Assembly (NCBI GenBank): GCA_964515915.1
Contig: CAZEXM010000002.1
Coordinates: 1 to 54,848 of the forward strand
Source: JAHOYW01 sp964515915
GTDB taxonomy: Bacteria > Verrucomicrobiota > Lentisphaeria > Victivallales > Victivallaceae
Reading direction: 5' to 3'
Length of the DNA stretch: 54,848 nucleotides
Each line of letters opens with the position of its first letter. Position 1 is the stretch's first letter. Made by a program: the position numbers and the translations under genes. Shown in pieces: positions 25,778 to 34,623 of this stretch. The notes beneath the pieces are model-generated. The model was not told the DNA's origin and did not search any database. It worked only from the letters and a program-made list of their open reading frames with translations.

Positions 25778-27012
25778 CTGCTGTCTCCTTCATTTTTCCC
25801 ATTGCAGGCAATACGCCCTGAAAAATCTTCTCTGAACTTTACTATCAGACTGCTGACCAGATCTCCGCAACTCTGCCCGAGCCCGCATCTGGCGGCGCAG
25901 GACGCCGTTGTCGTGATGTCGTCCCGGATGAGTCCCAGGTAACGCTCCTGTCCTTCGCCCTTGCGAATCAGCTCCAGCAAATGATTTATCTGCCGGTTTC
26001 CCTCTTTGCAGGGAAAACATATACCGCAGGTTTCAGACTTAAAAAAATCGGCGGCGCTGCACGCCACATCCAGAGCGTCAACGCTTTCGTCAACCACAAT
26101 CACCGCGCCGGTACCCAGAGATGTTCCGGCTTTCCGCAAACTTTTATAGTCCAGCGGTATTTTCAATTCCTGTGCGCTTAACGCCGAGGTCGAGGTTCCG
26201 CCCGGAATGACGAATTTTATTTTTCCGCCGGAACAGCCGCCGCCAAGTCCGTAAATAATTTTTTCGAGAGTAATTTTACCCATTTCAATTTCATATAATC
26301 CGGGTTTGTCAACCTTGCCGCTCAGGCAAATCAATTTGGTTCCACGGCTGCCTTCAACGCCCAGGCTGGAAAATTTCGCACCGCCGTCGCGAATTATCAA
26401 GGGCAGATTGCTCAAAGTTTCAACATTGTTGACAATGGTGGGCAGGCTCCGCATTCCCTCCGCCGCCGGGAAAGGCGGCTTTATCCGCGAATGCGGGCGT
26501 TTGCCTTCCAGGGAGTTTATCAATGAAGTCTCGTCGCCGCAGACATAAGCACCCCCGCCGGCAATCACCTTCAGTTTAAATTCAGGATTCACCCGCTCCC
26601 GGTACCAGCTGATTGAATCCGCATTCGCACCCAGGCATTTATGAAACGATTTCAGCGCTTCTTTATATTCATCGCGAACATAAAGATACACTTCGGATGA
26701 ATTCAGCATAAACGCGGAAATCAGCAGGCCTTCGAGCAAAAGGAAAGACCCGTTCTCCAGTATATAACGGTCCTTGAACGAGCCGGGTTCGCCCTCGTCC
26801 CCGTTGCAGATCATGATGACATTGGAACTGTTCCACGCGAATTTCCATTTCGCGGCGGTCGAAAAACCGGCCCCGCCGCGCCCGACCAAACCGGACTTTT
26901 CAAGTTCATTCAAACACGCATCACGACCGTATTCCACAGCTTTGCGCAAAATCGCAAAATCGCCTGACGGCCCGGCTTCAATGAATTTTTTGAGATATTT
27001 ATATTCAAGCAT
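25774..27012 (-). CDS. hydB: HydB / NuoF-like NAD- and FMN-binding hydrogenase subunit
   Basis: About 412 residues from the ATG at 27012; a GTG at 27021 overlapping the hydC stop is an alternative. NuoF core: GRGGAGFSTAAKW (NADH glycine loop), GDEGEPGSFKDR (FMN site), ETSLINSLEG, and a C-terminal [4Fe-4S] site CGICFPCKEG with a further Cys about 40 residues on. It passes electrons between NAD(H) and the clusters of HydA. It is shorter than Thermotoga-type HydB (about 600 residues), lacking both the N-terminal thioredoxin-like domain and the extra C-terminal ferredoxin domain. This resembles HndC-type or non-bifurcating subunits. Confidence 0.9.
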   Translation of the reverse strand: MLEYKYLKKFIEAGPSGDFAILRKAVEYGRDACLNELEKSGLVGRGGAGFSTAAKWKFAWNSSNVIMICNGDEGEPGSFKDRYILENGSFLLLEGLLISAFMLNSSEVYLYVRDEYKEALKSFHKCLGANADSISWYRERVNPEFKLKVIAGGGAYVCGDETSLINSLEGKRPHSRIKPPFPAAEGMRSLPTIVNNVETLSNLPLIIRDGGAKFSSLGVEGSRGTKLICLSGKVDKPGLYEIEMGKITLEKIIYGLGGGCSGGKIKFVIPGGTSTSALSAQELKIPLDYKSLRKAGTSLGTGAVIVVDESVDALDVACSAADFFKSETCGICFPCKEGNRQINHLLELIRKGEGQERYLGLIRDDITTTASCAARCGLGQSCGDLVSSLIVKFREDFSGRIACNGKNEGDSR

Positions 27013-27017
27013 TTTAT

Positions 27018-27428
27018 TCACCCGCCTTGTTGATATGAAGCAATAATTTCAATGGTTTTTTCGGGAGTAAGTTTATCGTAAACTTTATCATTCACCGTCA
27101 TTACCGGCCCCTCGGCGCAATGCCCGAGGCACTCCACGGTTTCCAGGGCGAACAATCCGTCTTTTGAATGTCCGTCCTTGATTTCAAGGTACTCCTCGAC
27201 TTTTCGCCGAATATCGGCCGCCTGATTAATACTGCAGGAAACCGATTTACAAATCCTGACAATAAATTTTTCCACAGGCTGCAGATAAAAACGTGAATAA
27301 AAGGTGATAATTCCAAACAATTCCGCCTTGGAAATGTCCTGTTCATCCGCAATGCGGACAATCTCAGCCTCCGGCAGATAACCAAACTTATCCTGCGTCC
27401 GGTGCAATTTCTCAAGCAAAAGCTCCAT
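27018..27428 (-). CDS. hydC: HydC / NuoE-like [2Fe-2S] hydrogenase subunit
   Basis: A 136-residue thioredoxin-fold [2Fe-2S] protein like NuoE/HndA. The four cysteine ligands are in CKSVSC (Cx4C) and, about 35 residues later, CLGHC (Cx3C), the family pattern. The N-terminal helical part (LEKLHRTQDKFGYLPEAE) matches the usual sequence that docks on the NuoF-type subunit. First gene of hydCBA, with a strong site GGAGGAAAGG before the ATG at 27428. The 190-nt gap upstream, between pcm and hydC, contains two heptamer tandem repeats and must hold any promoter specific to the hydrogenase. Confidence 0.9.
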   Translation of the reverse strand: MELLLEKLHRTQDKFGYLPEAEIVRIADEQDISKAELFGIITFYSRFYLQPVEKFIVRICKSVSCSINQAADIRRKVEEYLEIKDGHSKDGLFALETVECLGHCAEGPVMTVNDKVYDKLTPEKTIEIIASYQQGG

Positions 27429-27498
27429 AGTCCTTTCCTCCGTAAATAATGAAAATTAAAAAAATCTTGCGAAACGCTTAATAACTCACAACTTTTTT

Positions 27499-27547
27499 CA
27501 GTTATCAGTTATCAGTTATTAGTTATCAGTTATTAGTTATCAGTTAA
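27499..27547. repeat. Seven-unit tandem repeat, 7-bp unit (C/T)AGTTAT
   Basis: Six complete units and one imperfect unit, 27499-27547, between hydC and pcm. Heptamer tandem repeats recur at 27589, 39327 and 40315 with different units. Confidence 0.85.
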
Positions 27548-27588
27548 GAATGCCGGTCTGGCGACCAGCGCTCCCAGCTTTTTTTTGC

Positions 27589-27610
27589 TCACAACTTACA
27601 ACTCACAACT
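27589..27610. repeat. Three-unit tandem repeat, 7-bp unit T(C/T)ACAAC
   Basis: TCACAAC, TTACAAC, TCACAAC in a row just before the end of pcm. The single unit TCACAAC also occurs at 27485-27491, before the other heptamer array. Confidence 0.7.
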
Positions 27611-27618
27611 GTTTTAAG

Positions 27619-28248
27619 TTAACCCTTGACCTTTCCGGTCATAGGGACAAAACGAACGGCAATGCCGGGTTTTATTTCCACTCCCTCCTTTGTTTTTTCC
27701 AAAACGGAAAGTGTTTGAATTTCATTGGTGCCGCCAAGCGGAATAACCATTTTCCCCCCTGTTTTCAGTTGAGTGACAAGAACCTCCGGTATCTTCACGG
27801 CTGCGGCAGTTACCACAATACCGTCAAAGGGGGCGTGTTCCTTCCAGCCTTCGTTACCGTCGGCACAGCGAAAATGGATATTGGCGTAACCCGCGGCGTC
27901 AAGCTTGCGCCGGGCTTCATCCGCCAGAGATTTTATTATTTCAACGGTATATACTTCGCTGACAATCTCAGCAAGTATCGCGGCTTGATAACCGGAGCCG
28001 GTACCAATTTCAAGTACCGTGTGTCCGGGCCGCGGCTGAAGCAGTTCCGTCATCAGGGCAACAATATACGGCTGGGAAATAGTTTGTCCGTGGCCGATAG
28101 GCAATGGGGAGTCAATGTAGGCGGAAGCGGCAAATTTCGCGGGAAGCAGGCTGTGCCGCGGAACTTTACGCATTGCCGCGAGCACCGCTGGATTGCTGAT
28201 TCCGCGATTCTCAATTTGAAACCTCAGCATATTTTCCCGTTCTTCCAT
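27619..28248 (-). CDS. pcm: Protein-L-isoaspartate O-methyltransferase
   Basis: A 209-residue cytoplasmic SAM-dependent repair enzyme that methylates L-isoaspartyl residues in aged proteins so they can revert to aspartate. The family signature is complete: MRKVPRHSLLP near residues 25-36, YIDSPLPIGHGQTISQP split by the active loop (PLPIGHGQTIS), the SAM-binding VLEIGTGSGYQAAILA and the later DGIVVTAAAVKIPEVL. GAGG precedes the ATG at 28248. Its length is normal. It precedes hydCBA on the same strand but 190 nt away with repeats between, so coupling is uncertain. Confidence 0.93.
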   Translation of the reverse strand: MEERENMLRFQIENRGISNPAVLAAMRKVPRHSLLPAKFAASAYIDSPLPIGHGQTISQPYIVALMTELLQPRPGHTVLEIGTGSGYQAAILAEIVSEVYTVEIIKSLADEARRKLDAAGYANIHFRCADGNEGWKEHAPFDGIVVTAAAVKIPEVLVTQLKTGGKMVIPLGGTNEIQTLSVLEKTKEGVEIKPGIAVRFVPMTGKVKG

Positions 28249-28586
28249 TCGCCAACCTCGAATTACGGTTTAATACAGAGCAAGCGTAAAGGTCAAAATC
28301 CGCGAAAATCACGCTTATATTGAACTTCTGCAATTACTTTTGCAATCACTATAGTACCTTTATCGTTTTATAGCAAGCATGATATATATTTTATCCCCGG
28401 CAAAAGAATCAAACTATAGCTGAAAAAGTTGATTTCCCGTAATTATTGATATATATTTATAAATAAGTATAGTTAGATTATGGAAGAAAAATGAGTTTAA
28501 TACATCAACCAAAAGGGAATCCGTGAATTGTTTTACGGGTTCAGGTAAGTATTAAGCGAATAATTTTATCGGGAATTTTTTATATT
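28249..28586. other. Divergent promoter region between pcm and the NusG-like gene
   Basis: A 338-nt AT-rich gap. A candidate promoter for the NusG-like gene is TTGATA (28446-28451) and TATAGT with a 16-nt spacer. The 5' leader would then contain a short imperfect hairpin around CCGT…ACGG (about 28518-28535). ACTTTTGCAA at 28336-28345 is one of five occurrences of this intergenic decamer in the window. I looked for an ops/JUMPstart sequence and did not find one. No gene is apparent. Confidence 0.35.
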
Positions 28587-29126
28587 ATGGACTATAGTTT
28601 ATGGACCCCGGTGCGCACTAAGCCCAGACGAGAGAAAAAACTGGCTCGGTTTTGCCGGGCAAAAGGTGTTGCCGTTTATCTGCCGTTGATAAATAAACTA
28701 CATACTTATGGTAAGCGCAAGGCTGAATTTTCGTCTCCGATGCTGCCCGGGTATGTATTCTGCCGCATTAACGAAGAATCATACCAGAAAATACTTCCGT
28801 CAAATGCCGTGGTATACAAAATAGATATAGATGCTTATTCTGAAAAAGAGTTGAAAAACGACTTGAAGGCGTTAAGGGCTTTTGAACGCTTGTCAAATAC
28901 ACATCAGCTTGAGGTGAAGCCGGAGCTTGTTGCCGGAACTCCCGTTGAAATAGCATCCGGTTCATTCCAGGGAACCAATGGAGTTGTCATGTCAAGAAAG
29001 AATCACTCTTTCCTTATAGTCAATATTAAGCTGCTTGGATACTCGGTCAGAGCGGAAATTAATGCGGAAGATTTAGATGTAGTGGATGAAATGGACATAA
29101 AATCAGGGTTGCCGACAAGTGAGTAA
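28587..29126 (+). CDS. NusG-family transcription antiterminator (RfaH/LoaP/UpxY-like)
   Basis: A 179-residue specialised NusG paralogue. Residues 3-110 are the NGN domain that binds RNA polymerase (WTPVRTKPRREKKLARF, ending PMLPGYVFCRI); residues about 125-175 are the KOW domain (VAGTPVEIASGSFQGTNGVV). Such paralogues sit beside polysaccharide operons and let RNA polymerase run through long, terminator-prone clusters. Here the gene is convergent with the roughly 25-kb minus-strand operon rather than at its head, so it would have to act in trans on a distant recruitment site that lies outside the window. The single-copy housekeeping nusG would normally be next to secE and rplK, which are absent. 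Confidence 0.87.
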   Translation: MDYSLWTPVRTKPRREKKLARFCRAKGVAVYLPLINKLHTYGKRKAEFSSPMLPGYVFCRINEESYQKILPSNAVVYKIDIDAYSEKELKNDLKALRAFERLSNTHQLEVKPELVAGTPVEIASGSFQGTNGVVMSRKNHSFLIVNIKLLGYSVRAEINAEDLDVVDEMDIKSGLPTSE

Positions 29127-29167
29127 TATTGCCGGAAATAAAATTACGCAAAAAATTTAAATCTTTT

Positions 29168-31042
29168 TTACAACATATTTTCAGAGATGTAACTTTTGCA
29201 TATATCTTTAATTTTATCGCGTTCCCCTGACTGCAATATTTCTAAAATTTCCCCTACGCTGACGCGAAATCCTTCTACATTTTCTTTTCTGGCGACACAA
29301 ATACGATCGGACGACGTACGGTCTACCTGCTCCTCTTTCGATAAAAGTTCTTCATATTCTTTTTCGCCGGGACGTATCCCGGTAAATTCTATTTTTATAT
29401 CACGGTGCGGCATAAACCCCGACAACTTTATCAACCGCTTCGCCATTTCGTAAATATTGACCTGTTCGCCCATTTCCAGAATCATTATATCACGGTCCTT
29501 TCCGATCGTGCCGGCCTGTAAAACCAGCTCCACGGCTTCAGGAATAGACATAAAATACCGGATCATATTTTTTGATGTGACAGTGACCGGCCCGCCGGCT
29601 TCGATTTGTTTCTCAAATAATGGAACAACACTGCCGCGGCTGCCGAGTACATTACCAAAACGCACCACGGTAAACTCGGTTCCTTTCTCCTCCCGTTCAA
29701 GAACAATTCTTTCCGCAACGCGTTTGGTCGCTCCCATCATACTTGTCGGCCTGACCGCTTTGTCGGTGGAAATCACGACGACACGCTTTACTCCGCATTC
29801 TTCAGCGCAATCCGCGACATTTGAAGTTCCGATAATATTTGTATGGACTCCTGTCAGTACATTTTTCTCCAATAATGGAACATGTTTGTAAGCGGCGGCA
29901 TGATAAAGGACTTCAATGGAATGCTTTTTCATTGCCCTTGACAGTGAATCCTTAAATCTGATATCCCCCAATACGGCCTCAATTTTCTGCCCGGGAAATT
30001 TCAGTTCGAGTTTACGTTCAATTTCATAAAGATTATATTCAGAAGATTCAAACACAACCAGTTTTTCAGGGCGGTATCGGCAAATTTGAGAACATAACTC
30101 GCTGCCGATACTCCCCCCGCCGCCGGTAACCATAATGTTTTTATCCGAAACTAATGACGCGATTTCTAAATGATCGAACTTTACCGGGGGACGCCCCAGC
30201 AGGTCTTCTATTTTAACTTTGCGGATATTAGAAAAATTAATTTCACCTTTCGTAATATGCCCGACTCCCGGAACAATTTTCAAAGTGCAGGTATAATCAA
30301 TTTTTTCGAGCTGTCCCAGCAGTAAATTCAAAAAACGTTTTCTGGAATAAGGCGGTATCAGAATAATTTCCTTAATTTCATCTTTTTTCGCATAATTGGC
30401 AATTTTAGAAGGAGTTCCTTTTATCTTAACTCCGCGGATAGTTGCCCCTGAAGCTTTTTCAGGACAAAAAACAGCGACAATTTTTCTGCCGGTTTTGCTC
30501 CCGTTTATGCCATGGAGAAAGGTATCAATATCTTCGAGTTTGCCCACGACAATCGTTCTTATCAAGGGGCTGTCGCCGGTATTATCATCAAACTCACGAA
30601 TAATCCTGACACAAATCCTGACAAATGACATGGCGAAAAAACAAATCAGGAAATCCACGACAATTATCGACAAGGCAAAATTGCTGCATATATAGCTCCG
30701 CCAGCCGTAAAAAATAAACATTAAAATTGCCGCGGAAAATAAATTCGCTTTGAATACTTCTTTGACATCTGTTATTGAAATATAACGCCACAAACCTTTA
30801 TTCAGTCCAAAAATATGGTTTAACGACATTTTTACAAAAATAAACACCGCAGCTGTCTTCAGGAAATGTTCCGCATAATTAGGAGGGACAGTGAACTCGA
30901 AGCGTAATATTATAGAAATTAACAGAGAACATAAAATAATTTCTATATTAAGCATAAAAACCAGCAACCTGCGCTGCTTGAATAATAAGCTGACCGCTTT
31001 GTCAAGAGTTAATCTTAATGTGTTCAAAATTATTTTTTTCAT
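29168..31042 (-). CDS. Membrane-bound UDP-GlcNAc 4,6-dehydratase (WbpM/PglF/CapD type)
   Basis: A 624-residue protein, start at the ATG at 31042 (a TTG at 31051 is possible). Four N-terminal transmembrane helices (about residues 20-130), a CoA-binding-like Rossmann region (about 135-270), then a full SDR domain from VTGGGGSIGSE at about 290 to the C-terminus. The dehydratase catalytic motif SMMGATK replaces the usual YxxxK, as in WbpM and PglF. The reaction is UDP-GlcNAc to UDP-4-keto-6-deoxy-GlcNAc, the entry to FucNAc/QuiNAc-type sugars, at the inner face of the membrane. Last gene of the minus-strand operon and next to a WbpL-like gene, as in Pseudomonas. A 164-bp MITE-like element separates the two. 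Confidence 0.9.
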   Translation of the reverse strand: MKKIILNTLRLTLDKAVSLLFKQRRLLVFMLNIEIILCSLLISIILRFEFTVPPNYAEHFLKTAAVFIFVKMSLNHIFGLNKGLWRYISITDVKEVFKANLFSAAILMFIFYGWRSYICSNFALSIIVVDFLICFFAMSFVRICVRIIREFDDNTGDSPLIRTIVVGKLEDIDTFLHGINGSKTGRKIVAVFCPEKASGATIRGVKIKGTPSKIANYAKKDEIKEIILIPPYSRKRFLNLLLGQLEKIDYTCTLKIVPGVGHITKGEINFSNIRKVKIEDLLGRPPVKFDHLEIASLVSDKNIMVTGGGGSIGSELCSQICRYRPEKLVVFESSEYNLYEIERKLELKFPGQKIEAVLGDIRFKDSLSRAMKKHSIEVLYHAAAYKHVPLLEKNVLTGVHTNIIGTSNVADCAEECGVKRVVVISTDKAVRPTSMMGATKRVAERIVLEREEKGTEFTVVRFGNVLGSRGSVVPLFEKQIEAGGPVTVTSKNMIRYFMSIPEAVELVLQAGTIGKDRDIMILEMGEQVNIYEMAKRLIKLSGFMPHRDIKIEFTGIRPGEKEYEELLSKEEQVDRTSSDRICVARKENVEGFRVSVGEILEILQSGERDKIKDICKSYISENML

Positions 31043-31172
31043 ATTTTCCAATTATCCGGAGCAAATAAGAGAATTTTCGGATTTTTTTGTTTCTGCTGAT
31101 TCGGGCATAGCCCACTCTTGAACAGCGCAACAGTCCTTTGTGTATAGTATTTTTCTCCAATTTTTTTCTTAT

Positions 31173-31336
31173 GAGCCAATTGCAAAAGTCTTCACAATGA
31201 TTTTTGATTTTATACGGCATATTTTGAATTTGAGCTCATTTACATACCCGGAGGGTATGCTCAATCGCTCAAAAAGCAAAATCTACTCGTCTAAAACGCT
31301 AAAAATCACGTTTGCGACGGACTTTTGCAATTAACT
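31173..31336. mobile_element. 164-bp MITE-like element with terminal inverted repeats and palindromic centre
   Basis: AATTGCAAAAGTC at 31178-31190 is a perfect inverted match to 31320-31332, and the repeat extends outward as GAG with two mismatches. Large parts of the interior are also self-complementary (TTGAGC…GCTCAA; CATACCC…GGGTATG at the centre). CTTAT on both flanks (31168-31172, 31337-31341) may be a target duplication. It lies between the WbpL-like and WbpM-like genes and encodes nothing. It is a relative of the older element at 10178-10476. The rest of the gap, 31043-31428, shows nothing else. Confidence 0.65.
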
Positions 31337-31428
31337 CTTATATTACATATACACTCCCGGAGGCGGTTTTACAATATGAATATTGTCCGGTAAACTATTT
31401 TGGAATTAATTGAGGAGGGGATTGCTGT

Positions 31429-32412
31429 TTATGCTTTTTGTTTTACTGCATTTAAAACAATGTTGTAGCAGGCTGAAAATATAAGGAGAAACATAATTTC
31501 AACGGCTAATACCCAAACTAAACCATAATTTCTAATTCTTTGTATCAGGAAAATTATAAGGGTTTGAGAAAAGCCGTACATAAGAGAAATCTTCCAGTGG
31601 GAAATTTTCAACTCATTTGCCAAAAGCTGATATAAATGTCCGCGATGCGGCTTAAACAAGCTTTGCCTTTTTTTTAACCTGGCCAGGACACTAATTAATT
31701 CATCAGCGTAAAATGGAAATATAAAAGCGAAATAACAAAAAATATCCAGCAGGCTCCGGGACAACATTATGGCTGTTCCGGCAAACAAAAAACCCAGCAG
31801 AATACTGCCGCCGTCTCCCATGAAAACTTTTCCAGGCAGGTTCAATATAAGAAACCCGGCACACGCACTGCTGACAGCAATGCAAATGATAGATATATCA
31901 GACATTCCGGTGTTGTGGGCCGCCGCCGCTAAATATCCGAAGGCAACAAATCCGGTAATTCCGGCAATACCGTTGATCCCGTCCATAAAGTTATAATAGT
32001 TGGCTGTTCCGGTTACCATAAGGATAAAAGCCGCGACAATGAAAATAAGCGGAATCCCGGTTGCGCTTGATATTTCATGATAATTGTTTTTCGCCGCGAA
32101 CCAGACTAAAAAACCGGCGCACAGGAACTGAACGACAAGACGCAGTTTTTGTGCCAAATGAAGCTTGTCCCCATATAAACTCAACAGAGATAACAATAAT
32201 GCCGGCATCCATAAAGCCCAACTGCTCCCGGCCCAGATTGCGGCCGCTGAAAACGCGGCCAAAATTCCAATCCCGCCGCCTTTGGGGGTTTCAACCGAAT
32301 GCGAACTGCGGTGATTGGGTTTGTCAATCAAGCCGAAAATATATCCGTAACGAGCCGCCAGCCAGGCGCCGGCCCAGCCAATAAAGAAACCTGAAAACAC
32401 ATAAACCAGCAT
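31429..32412 (-). CDS. Undecaprenyl-phosphate sugar-1-phosphate transferase (WecA/WbpL type)
   Basis: A 327-residue MraY/WecA-family polytopic membrane enzyme of about 10-11 helices. It transfers a HexNAc-1-phosphate from a UDP-sugar to undecaprenyl phosphate and so primes an O-unit. Motifs: DKPNHRSSH with KGGGIGIL (residues 30-55), NYYNFMDGINGIAG (metal site), FMGDGGSILLGF and the cytoplasmic PHRGHLYQ His motif. The substrate is probably UDP-GlcNAc or UDP-D-FucNAc/QuiNAc, as for WbpL; this follows from the neighbouring epimerase. Its start overlaps the stop of the epimerase gene, so the two are translationally coupled. Confidence 0.9.
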   Translation of the reverse strand: MLVYVFSGFFIGWAGAWLAARYGYIFGLIDKPNHRSSHSVETPKGGGIGILAAFSAAAIWAGSSWALWMPALLLSLLSLYGDKLHLAQKLRLVVQFLCAGFLVWFAAKNNYHEISSATGIPLIFIVAAFILMVTGTANYYNFMDGINGIAGITGFVAFGYLAAAAHNTGMSDISIICIAVSSACAGFLILNLPGKVFMGDGGSILLGFLFAGTAIMLSRSLLDIFCYFAFIFPFYADELISVLARLKKRQSLFKPHRGHLYQLLANELKISHWKISLMYGFSQTLIIFLIQRIRNYGLVWVLAVEIMFLLIFSACYNIVLNAVKQKA

Positions 32413-33398
32413 TATTTATTTTCCTCCTGCATGATCATTTCCGGCAGGGATTTTTCCAAATCATAATCCGCTTTAAAGCCAAGTTCCCGTTCAATTTTTT
32501 CAGAGGAAAACCAGGCTGATCCGGAAATTTTACTTAATGCGTCTGAATCAAAGAAAGATCTCCGCCCGCGAATTTTACCAGTTAAATCACCAACTTTTCC
32601 CAGAACAGTAAAGAAAAAAGCGGGAATACTAAACGGAAATGGTTTTTTCCCCAGAGCCCGCGTTATCGCAATGGCCAATTGCCTGCTTGAATAGGCTCTG
32701 CCGTCCGATACTATATATATCTGCTTTTCAGCTTCATTTTTTTCAGCGGCTGAAATTCCGGCTTTAACCACATCGCGCACATCAATCATGGAACGTTTAT
32801 TATTAAACTCCGGCAACAAAAAAGGTATTCCCTTTTTCATCAGCTTTATCATTTTGTGAATATTTCCTTTCGCCCCCGGGCCATACACCATACACAATCT
32901 AAGCACCGTGGCATCAGCAATATAATTTCCCTTAAGCACAAGTTCTTCAGCGGCCAGTTTTGACTGCCCGTACGGAGTATCCGGAATGGCTTCAATTTGT
33001 TCGTCAACCGGAGTTTTTTTATTATCCAGGCCGGGAATCTTTTCCCCGTAAACTTTAACGCTGCTGAAAAAGACGAATTTGCCAACCGAATTTTTAGCGG
33101 CGGCTTTGAGTAAATTTTCAGTCCCGGCCGTATTTATGAGCTTATACTGTTCAATGTCAGCTTTGATTTCAGCCAGGGAATGCACTTTGGCGGCGAGATG
33201 AAAGATCACATCCACATTTTCACAGGCGGTGAATAAATTATCATCCAACACAGTGATATCCGCTTTAAAATATTTGTCGCAGTACTTCGGCTTCTCACCA
33301 GACACATCCAGCCCGGACACAACATAACCCTTTGCGGATAAAGCATTGCACAAAAACTTTCCAATAAAACCGCCGGCGCCAGTTACAAGAGCATTCAT
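32412..33398 (-). CDS. NAD-dependent sugar epimerase/reductase (WbjF/WbpK-like SDR)
   Basis: A 328-residue extended short-chain dehydrogenase. N-terminal TGAGGFIG binds NAD(P); Tyr and Lys of the catalytic YxxxK are in PYGQSK near residue 150. It probably reduces or epimerises the UDP-4-keto-6-deoxy-HexNAc made by the WbpM-like enzyme, giving UDP-D-FucNAc or UDP-D-QuiNAc for the WbpL-like transferase; that is inferred from position and from Pseudomonas WbpK/WbpV/WbjF. It starts 3 nt downstream of the GT4 gene and overlaps the next gene by 1 nt. Confidence 0.83.
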   Translation of the reverse strand: MNALVTGAGGFIGKFLCNALSAKGYVVSGLDVSGEKPKYCDKYFKADITVLDDNLFTACENVDVIFHLAAKVHSLAEIKADIEQYKLINTAGTENLLKAAAKNSVGKFVFFSSVKVYGEKIPGLDNKKTPVDEQIEAIPDTPYGQSKLAAEELVLKGNYIADATVLRLCMVYGPGAKGNIHKMIKLMKKGIPFLLPEFNNKRSMIDVRDVVKAGISAAEKNEAEKQIYIVSDGRAYSSRQLAIAITRALGKKPFPFSIPAFFFTVLGKVGDLTGKIRGRRSFFDSDALSKISGSAWFSSEKIERELGFKADYDLEKSLPEMIMQEENK

Positions 33399-33401
33399 TT
33401 T

Positions 33402-34622
33402 TTACTTTCCATCAATTTTTTTAAACATATTTTCCACTTTATCAAAAAGCTTATTGCGCTCAAAAACTTTTTTATAATAGCTCAACGCGTTTTCGCCGAG
33501 AGCATCGCGTTCCGGTGCTGATTGTTTATATGTTTTCAAAACATTTTCCGCCAAACCTTCAGCATCGCCGGAAGCGCATACAAAACCTGCTTCCGCTTCT
33601 TTTACAATTCTGCTTCCCTCACCGTCAAGCATAGTCAAAATAGGTTTGCCGCATGCCATATAAGCCTGTAATCGCGCCGGCACGGTCAACTCGAAAAGAG
33701 CTTCCTTTTTAAGAGTTACAAGCATCACGTCAGCATGGCTGAAGAAATTACTCATGGCCTCGACAGGAAAGCGCCCGAGAATAAAAAAATGTTGCTGCAG
33801 CCTGCGTTTAACAATCTCTTTCTTAAGCCATTCTGTTTTTCTTCCATCACCAATGATGATCCACTTGATATCCGGATATTTTTTCACTTTTTCCGCGGCA
33901 TTGAGAATAGATTGAAAATCCTGAGACTCGCCGATATTACCCGCAAACATAATTTTAAAGCCGTCGGGAAGCAGGTGTTTATGTTCAAAAACAGCACGCC
34001 GCAAGGGCACAAAATGCTCCTCCGCCCAATTCGGAAAATATTCAAGCTTGTCGTCAGCAATGCCGAATGATTTTATTGAACTTCTGAATGCTTTCGATGC
34101 CATCAGTAATTTATCCGTGCGCGCGTAAATAAACTTAACAATCCACCTGCCCGGCTTCAGAAGCAGCGGCGAAGTTATATTTCCGGCCGCCGTGAGGCTT
34201 TCCGGCCATAAATCCAGAATCCATAAAAATACCGGAGCTTTAAAACGCCATTTCATGACCAGGGCGGGAATGCCGATAAATATTGGTGAAGGCTCATGGA
34301 CAAATATTATATCAAACTTTCCCCTTAATTTCAACAGGCCCCATATTGACACCAGGACAGTAAAGGAAATATAGTTAATAAACAGCCTCGGGCCGCTGCT
34401 GCCGCCGCGCGGAAACAACCACGAACGAACAACCCGGATACCTTCATATTCGTCCTCCAGGCGCTTAAAGAACCCGTAGCCTTTGAAAATTTTACCGCCG
34501 GGATAATTAGGCAGCCCGGTCAGAACGACAAGCTCATGCCCGCGTTTTTTCATGCCGACGGCAAAGTCATTGATTTTGAAATTTTCCGGATAAAAATATT
34601 GGGTTACAATTAAAATTTTCAT
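33402..34622 (-). CDS. GT4 glycosyltransferase, WbuB/WbjE-like (probable L-FucNAc transferase)
   Basis: A 406-residue GT-B enzyme. The N-terminus MKILIVTQYFYPENFKIND, NYPGGKIFKGYG and VVRSWLFPRGG are characteristic of the WbuB/WcaI-type group linked with UDP-L-FucNAc loci. The donor domain has MFAGNIGESQDF and the ELTVPARLQAYMACGKPIL motif with the conserved Glu replaced by Thr-Val context. With CapE, CapF and CapG orthologues upstream, transfer of L-FucNAc to the lipid-linked primer is the best guess. It begins 1 nt after the preceding gene's stop, firmly in the operon. Confidence 0.83.
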   Translation of the reverse strand: MKILIVTQYFYPENFKINDFAVGMKKRGHELVVLTGLPNYPGGKIFKGYGFFKRLEDEYEGIRVVRSWLFPRGGSSGPRLFINYISFTVLVSIWGLLKLRGKFDIIFVHEPSPIFIGIPALVMKWRFKAPVFLWILDLWPESLTAAGNITSPLLLKPGRWIVKFIYARTDKLLMASKAFRSSIKSFGIADDKLEYFPNWAEEHFVPLRRAVFEHKHLLPDGFKIMFAGNIGESQDFQSILNAAEKVKKYPDIKWIIIGDGRKTEWLKKEIVKRRLQQHFFILGRFPVEAMSNFFSHADVMLVTLKKEALFELTVPARLQAYMACGKPILTMLDGEGSRIVKEAEAGFVCASGDAEGLAENVLKTYKQSAPERDALGENALSYYKKVFERNKLFDKVENMFKKIDGK

Positions 34623-34623
34623 G

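Noticed and set aside
27499..27610. Possible CRISPR-like array.
   Set aside because: Repeats are contiguous 7-bp units without spacers; simple tandem repeats.
27550..28323. A 257-residue plus-strand open frame opposite pcm.
   Set aside because: It lies antisense to a textbook pcm gene and has no family features or ribosome site.
28249..28586. Possible ops/JUMPstart element in front of the NusG-like gene.
   Set aside because: No match to the GGCGGTAGC-type core was found in this AT-rich gap.
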